In this document: piece after piece, positions 8,245 to 11,190 of the stretch
Numbering within the stretch: the stretch's first letter is position 1
Layout of the letters: each line of letters starts with the position of its first letter
Assembly: GCA_000316135.1 (NCBI GenBank)
Contig: JH993904.1
Span: 1-11,190 of the forward strand
DNA: 11,190 bases
Source of the DNA: Trachipleistophora hominis
Taxonomy: Eukaryota > Microsporidia > Pleistophoridae
Direction: 5' to 3'
The notes under the pieces: model-generated
Database searches by the model: none
Told to the model about the DNA's origin: nothing
What the model saw: the letters and a program-made list of their open reading frames with translations, nothing else
Program-made: the position numbers and the translations under genes

Positions 8245-8453
8245 GTATCATTTGGTGAACAAAGAAATGTGTACGAACTAATTAAACATTAAATAAACGA
8301 AATTTAATAAAAAATAAATAAAATTGTAAGTAGAATACTTATAGTATAAGAAATTTATAAAAAATATTTTCACTTGCCATTTATGAATGATACCTGTCAA
8401 AACAAATCAACTGCTCCGATATAAAGATAAATTTTGTGCAGCCGCTTACAACT

Positions 8454-8816
8454 ATGAACAATAACACGTTTGAATTGAGTAAAATTGCAGAAAATTCAAC
8501 CATACCGACCGATAAACAATCTTCATTCGACAATGTTTGCAGTTCTGGAACACCTTGTGCAACAAATTATTCAACGAAATACGATCTGAGTGAATTAGTG
8601 GCTATATTAGTGCTAAGTTATGGTTGCTTCGTGTTATTCGTGTTATTAATTGCTTTAGCCATAAAATGGATTCAAAAAAAACGATCGGAAGCAAGAAACA
8701 CTCACACAGATGAGCCGTCCTTTTCTCTTCCCAGCAACCAAGTTTCTCAATGCATTTTGACAAGAGAACTGAACAGGCATCCTCTAAGCTTATCGTTTTC
8801 AGAGAATTTTCTGTGA
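8454..8816 (+). CDS. Small hypothetical single-pass membrane protein
   Basis: A 120-residue protein from the first ATG; an upstream in-frame GTG at 8436 is unlikely as a eukaryotic start. Residues 1-45 are polar and hold three N-x-S/T sites (3, 14, 38) and two cysteines (29, 35). Residues 47-70 form a strong membrane segment (AILVLSYGCFVLFVLLIALAI), followed by the basic KWIQKKRSEAR and a polar tail of about 40 residues. Layout (polar N/S/T stretch, one membrane segment, W/K/R-rich stop-transfer) parallels the C-terminal third of the 6048-7112 protein, so the two may be related; clear residue identity is limited. There is no signal peptide. It may be a tail-anchored-like protein, or the surviving 3' part of a larger gene whose 5' part is decayed at 7981-8244. 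AATAAA follows 37 bases after the stop. Confidence 0.55.
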   Translation: MNNNTFELSKIAENSTIPTDKQSSFDNVCSSGTPCATNYSTKYDLSELVAILVLSYGCFVLFVLLIALAIKWIQKKRSEARNTHTDEPSFSLPSNQVSQCILTRELNRHPLSLSFSENFL

Positions 8817-8852
8817 TCGCCCATGCTTTAAAAAATTTGAAGGCGTTTATCA

Positions 8853-8858
8853 AATAAA
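8853..8858 (+). terminator. Candidate polyadenylation signal (AATAAA)
   Basis: AATAAA 37 bases downstream of the stop of the 8454 gene. The position suits a short 3' UTR, but the hexamer is frequent in this AT-rich DNA. Confidence 0.35.
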
Positions 8859-10345
8859 CACGGTATAAGTTTAATCTAAAATCCACAAGCATTTACTTAA
8901 TACTTTGTAGTTTTACATTCTATTGATATTATATGATTTGTATCATAGTTCATTTCTGTAATCGTATAGATTCATTCCATTCCTGACATAGAAAAACATC
9001 TATGTCTTGTTATTCCTTTACATTTCTGTATTACTTCAGCATCATTATAAACGTAGAAAATGATATCACTACATTATTCACATGATTGTAACGTTTTGAG
9101 ACGTGTATTGATAAAAATACTCAGCAATAAACTATTTAATATTTTATTGTTTTGATATTGTAGGTTTTTTGATTGCTATAGTCTCTTATTTTCTATTTAA
9201 TTATAATAGATACAATAAAAAATACTCATTAGAAAATATGTATGACGTAGTGCTTACAAGATAAGTTACCATCGTATTATCTTATGGTGATAAAATGTCT
9301 GATAAAGCTATTACAGTTTCATAGAATACCACTGCACTAATTCGCTTATACTTTCGTTTTCAAAATGGAAAGTTAAATTGGTATGAACTAAATTTAATGA
9401 TTATTACCGGTATTGATTCCTATTTTACTGTGACCATTTCCATATAGTTTCTTTTATTTGCAGAGTTCAAAAAGTTGATTTTCCTCAACAACAATTTTCA
9501 CTAACTATCGATTGTAAATGAGCACTGAGTGTGTTTCTGAACATAGAAATTAGTTAGCTCTGTGTAACATCTTGTCCTACATCAAAGTAAGAAACGAATT
9601 TATTCTCATATTTGATCATATCGATCAGCTTGCGAGTTGTCTTTTTATTGATATTGATGGTTGTGGTTTTGTATACGATCATGAAAATGTCTCTGTTGTG
9701 GGATAATAGAATAAATAAAAATATTTTTAAAAAAGTCAGATATAAAATATAGCACTGATTTTAAATAAGAAAAAATGTACAAAAGAACTCTTTAATAAGC
9801 ATTTTTTGTCTCCTTTTTAATGTTTTATTTCGTACTATCAACCGAATAGATCATCGTAAGATACTGTTAGCAAAAAATCGTTTGGTTCATCGTATACTTA
9901 AAAAGATGAATATTAACATACTTTTTAGCATTTTAAAAAGACATAACAGTAAGTAATGTGTTGTGCACTGTCAGATTGTCTGAATCTATCAGCAGGTGAG
10001 TACAATAAATTTTAGATTGTCAAACATTCTTATCAAACAATCTGAGAATAAACGAAACGCGCAGTTTTTTAGTAAAAGACGGTTTAATAGAAACATACTG
10101 GGCACAATCAAGTTGTATGGATGCTTATAGCAAAAATAAATAGTAAAAGGATACATAATACAACATCTATATGTTCTTTGATAAATACGACTGGGATGAT
10201 CATCATCTTGCATTGCAATGCTTACATCTGCAAAATATCAATATTTTACAAAATTTTAGCTCTATCAAGTTTGTATTTTTCCCAAGAAGAGTTTTATTTA
10301 TTCTCATCACCACATTCACAATACCCCTCGTTCACGTCTTCCCAT
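8859..10345. other. AT-rich intergenic region
   Basis: About 1.5 kb with no supported gene. The only protein-like trace is the open stretch at 9554-9706. A CAGGTGAGT sequence at 9993-10001 looks like a splice donor, but no exon can be assigned to it. Plus- and minus-strand ORFs at 9989-10351 are AT-driven and unconvincing. Confidence 0.55.
9554..9706 (+). pseudogene. Short ORF remnant (weak)
   Basis: Fifty codons open between TAG and TAA without an ATG at the start. It includes EFILIFDHIDQL and FIDIDGCGFVYDHEN. These loosely echo EFIRLFIDLYFGLDN and the DIDNHGSGC segment of the remnant at 7981-8244 in the same order. This could be another decayed copy or chance similarity. Confidence 0.2.
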
Positions 10346-10371
10346 ATTTAGCCCCCCATTTTTCACATCCC
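10346..10371 (+). promoter_or_regulatory. C-rich promoter-like block before the RPA3-like gene
   Basis: CCCCCC (10352-10357), ATTTTTCACAT and then CCC immediately before the ATG at 10372. C-rich blocks directly upstream of the start codon are a described feature of microsporidian genes. It decides the start: the in-frame extension back to 10171 would run through this block and encodes an AT-driven, F/H/L-rich stretch. Confidence 0.55.
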
Positions 10372-10659
10372 ATGTATATCACCAGTAACAGTGCGATCGT
10401 TCCCAACACAGACATTAAAGTGGTAGGAAGAGTAACAAAAGTAGATTCACCGTTTATATACCTGCAGTACAATGGCAATACCGTAAAGATAAAATACAAC
10501 AATTTGCACAAATACACCAAGAATACGTTGATAGTGACGGGCACGTACAACGATGGTGTGCTTGAGGAGAAGTATGTTGATGAGCTGGATGATGATTTTG
10601 ATGATAAACTGTTCTACAGGGTGGTAAGTGCTATGGAAAAGTATGAAGAGGTCTTCTAG
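10372..10659 (+). CDS. RPA3-like single-stranded DNA-binding OB-fold protein (probable)
   Basis: A 95-residue protein with the layout of replication protein A subunit 3. Strand-like segments at about 14-24 (DIKVVGRVTKV), 27-33, 36-42 and 52-69 (TLIVTGTYNDGVLEEKYV) would form the OB barrel. An acidic linker (DELDDDFDD) leads to a C-terminal helix (KLFYRVVSAMEKYEEVF) like the RPA3 trimerisation helix. Known role of the family: smallest subunit of the nuclear heterotrimer that coats single-stranded DNA in replication and repair. The size is slightly below the usual 110-120 residues, as expected for a compact genome. The start at 10372 is chosen because a C-rich block sits just before it and the composition changes there; a 162-residue form from 10171 is possible but its first 67 residues look noncoding. 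Other OB-fold families (for example telomere Ten1/Stn1-like) are not excluded. Confidence 0.65.
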   Translation: MYITSNSAIVPNTDIKVVGRVTKVDSPFIYLQYNGNTVKIKYNNLHKYTKNTLIVTGTYNDGVLEEKYVDELDDDFDDKLFYRVVSAMEKYEEVF

Positions 10660-10711
10660 GTGAGTAAACAGTTTTATTCGTTTTATAGGTTGTTGACAGG
10701 ATATCTCCGTA

Positions 10712-10717
10712 AATAAA
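10712..10717 (+). terminator. Candidate polyadenylation signal (AATAAA)
   Basis: AATAAA 53 bases after the stop of the RPA3-like gene. A GTGAGT directly after the TAG stop resembles a splice donor but no continuation of the protein is apparent. Confidence 0.35.
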
Positions 10718-11190
10718 AAGTGCTGCGCTAAATGTGGTTGCTAGTAAAACGTTAATTTAATATTTTGTAGCACAAGCCTTCTCTATTACACCTCGCAACA
10801 CGGACTGGCCCTTCTTTTACCATTCGTAGAGCAGATTAATGAATTATTCGTTTATTAACAATTTATACCGTTAATTACATAAATACTACTACTGCTTTTC
10901 TTCGTGTATAGCAATTTAATATAACATGTAAGTCTTTATACAAAGCATTGTTTTGTTCACCTAATAAATGTAAGATTTTTCATCTTGAAGGTTCAATATT
11001 TAATTATTACGTAGTTAAACGCAAATTGCCTTTGGTTTCGCGTTTTATTGCTGTTTTTTTTCCAATAAATTAAAAATAATTTTTAAAAACACTAAATTTT
11101 ATTTTTTAGGAGTGGTCTGTACGTATGATGGTGTAGTACAAAAAAATATAAAACGTTTTGAATTGATAAAATTGTACTTTCGCAAAGGTT
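10718..11190. other. AT-rich region to window end, no gene seen
   Basis: No reading frame of note on either strand and no recognisable repeats or RNA genes. Confidence 0.6.

Noticed and set aside
8602..8892. Minus-strand 96-codon ORF
   Set aside because: Antisense to the 8454 gene, whose membrane segment and basic flank give the plus strand better support.
9993..10012. CAG-GTGAGT...TTTTAG as a 20-nt intron
   Set aside because: The donor is good, but no coding exon can be recognised on either side.
9989..10351. ORFs at 9989-10213 (minus) and 10121-10351 (plus)
   Set aside because: Hydrophobic, AT-driven translations with no domains; they overlap each other and the unused upstream extension of the RPA3-like ORF.
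1..11190. CRISPR array, bacterial operon or prophage
   Set aside because: No regularly spaced direct repeats, no Shine-Dalgarno sites and no clustered same-strand genes; the content is eukaryotic in character.

Overview
The window looks like nuclear DNA of a gene-poor, AT-rich eukaryote, most likely a microsporidian. Three things point that way. There is a compact intron-less gene for a PSP1-family protein. There is a very small OB-fold protein resembling replication protein A subunit 3. Short C-rich blocks lie directly upstream of the start codons of both genes, as described for microsporidian promoters. Bacterial features (operons, Shine-Dalgarno sites) are absent. Genes stand out from their surroundings by base composition: bases 2041-2100 inside the PSP1 gene hold 32 G/C of 60, whereas intergenic bases 5701-5760 hold 11 of 60. 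The species cannot be named from the sequence.

Layout: bases 1-1580 are AT-rich with no convincing gene. Bases 1587-1760 hold a cluster of inverted repeats and a GC-rich patch, just 3' of the minus-strand PSP1 gene (1851-2507). From 2532 to about 6037 there is about 3.5 kb with only one doubtful ORF (3092-3421), a perfect 10-bp hairpin (2796-2818), a 14-nt palindrome (4273-4286) and copies of a short dispersed repeat. At 6048-7112 lies a 354-codon gene for an N/S/T-rich, cysteine-containing protein with one membrane segment near its C-terminus. In frame upstream is a signal-peptide-like stretch cut off by stop codons. A second, smaller gene of similar architecture lies at 8454-8816, and ORF remnants lie between and beyond the two. 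At the right end, 10372-10659 encodes the RPA3-like OB-fold protein.

The four supported genes show no sign of being an operon. The PSP1 and RPA3-like genes are ordinary housekeeping-type genes. The two membrane proteins with the decayed ORFs and repeat copies between 3.3 and 9.7 kb look like a lineage-specific family locus undergoing duplication and decay. That region holds the least explained content: the repeat family (two good copies, three weak ones) and the two unrecognised membrane proteins.
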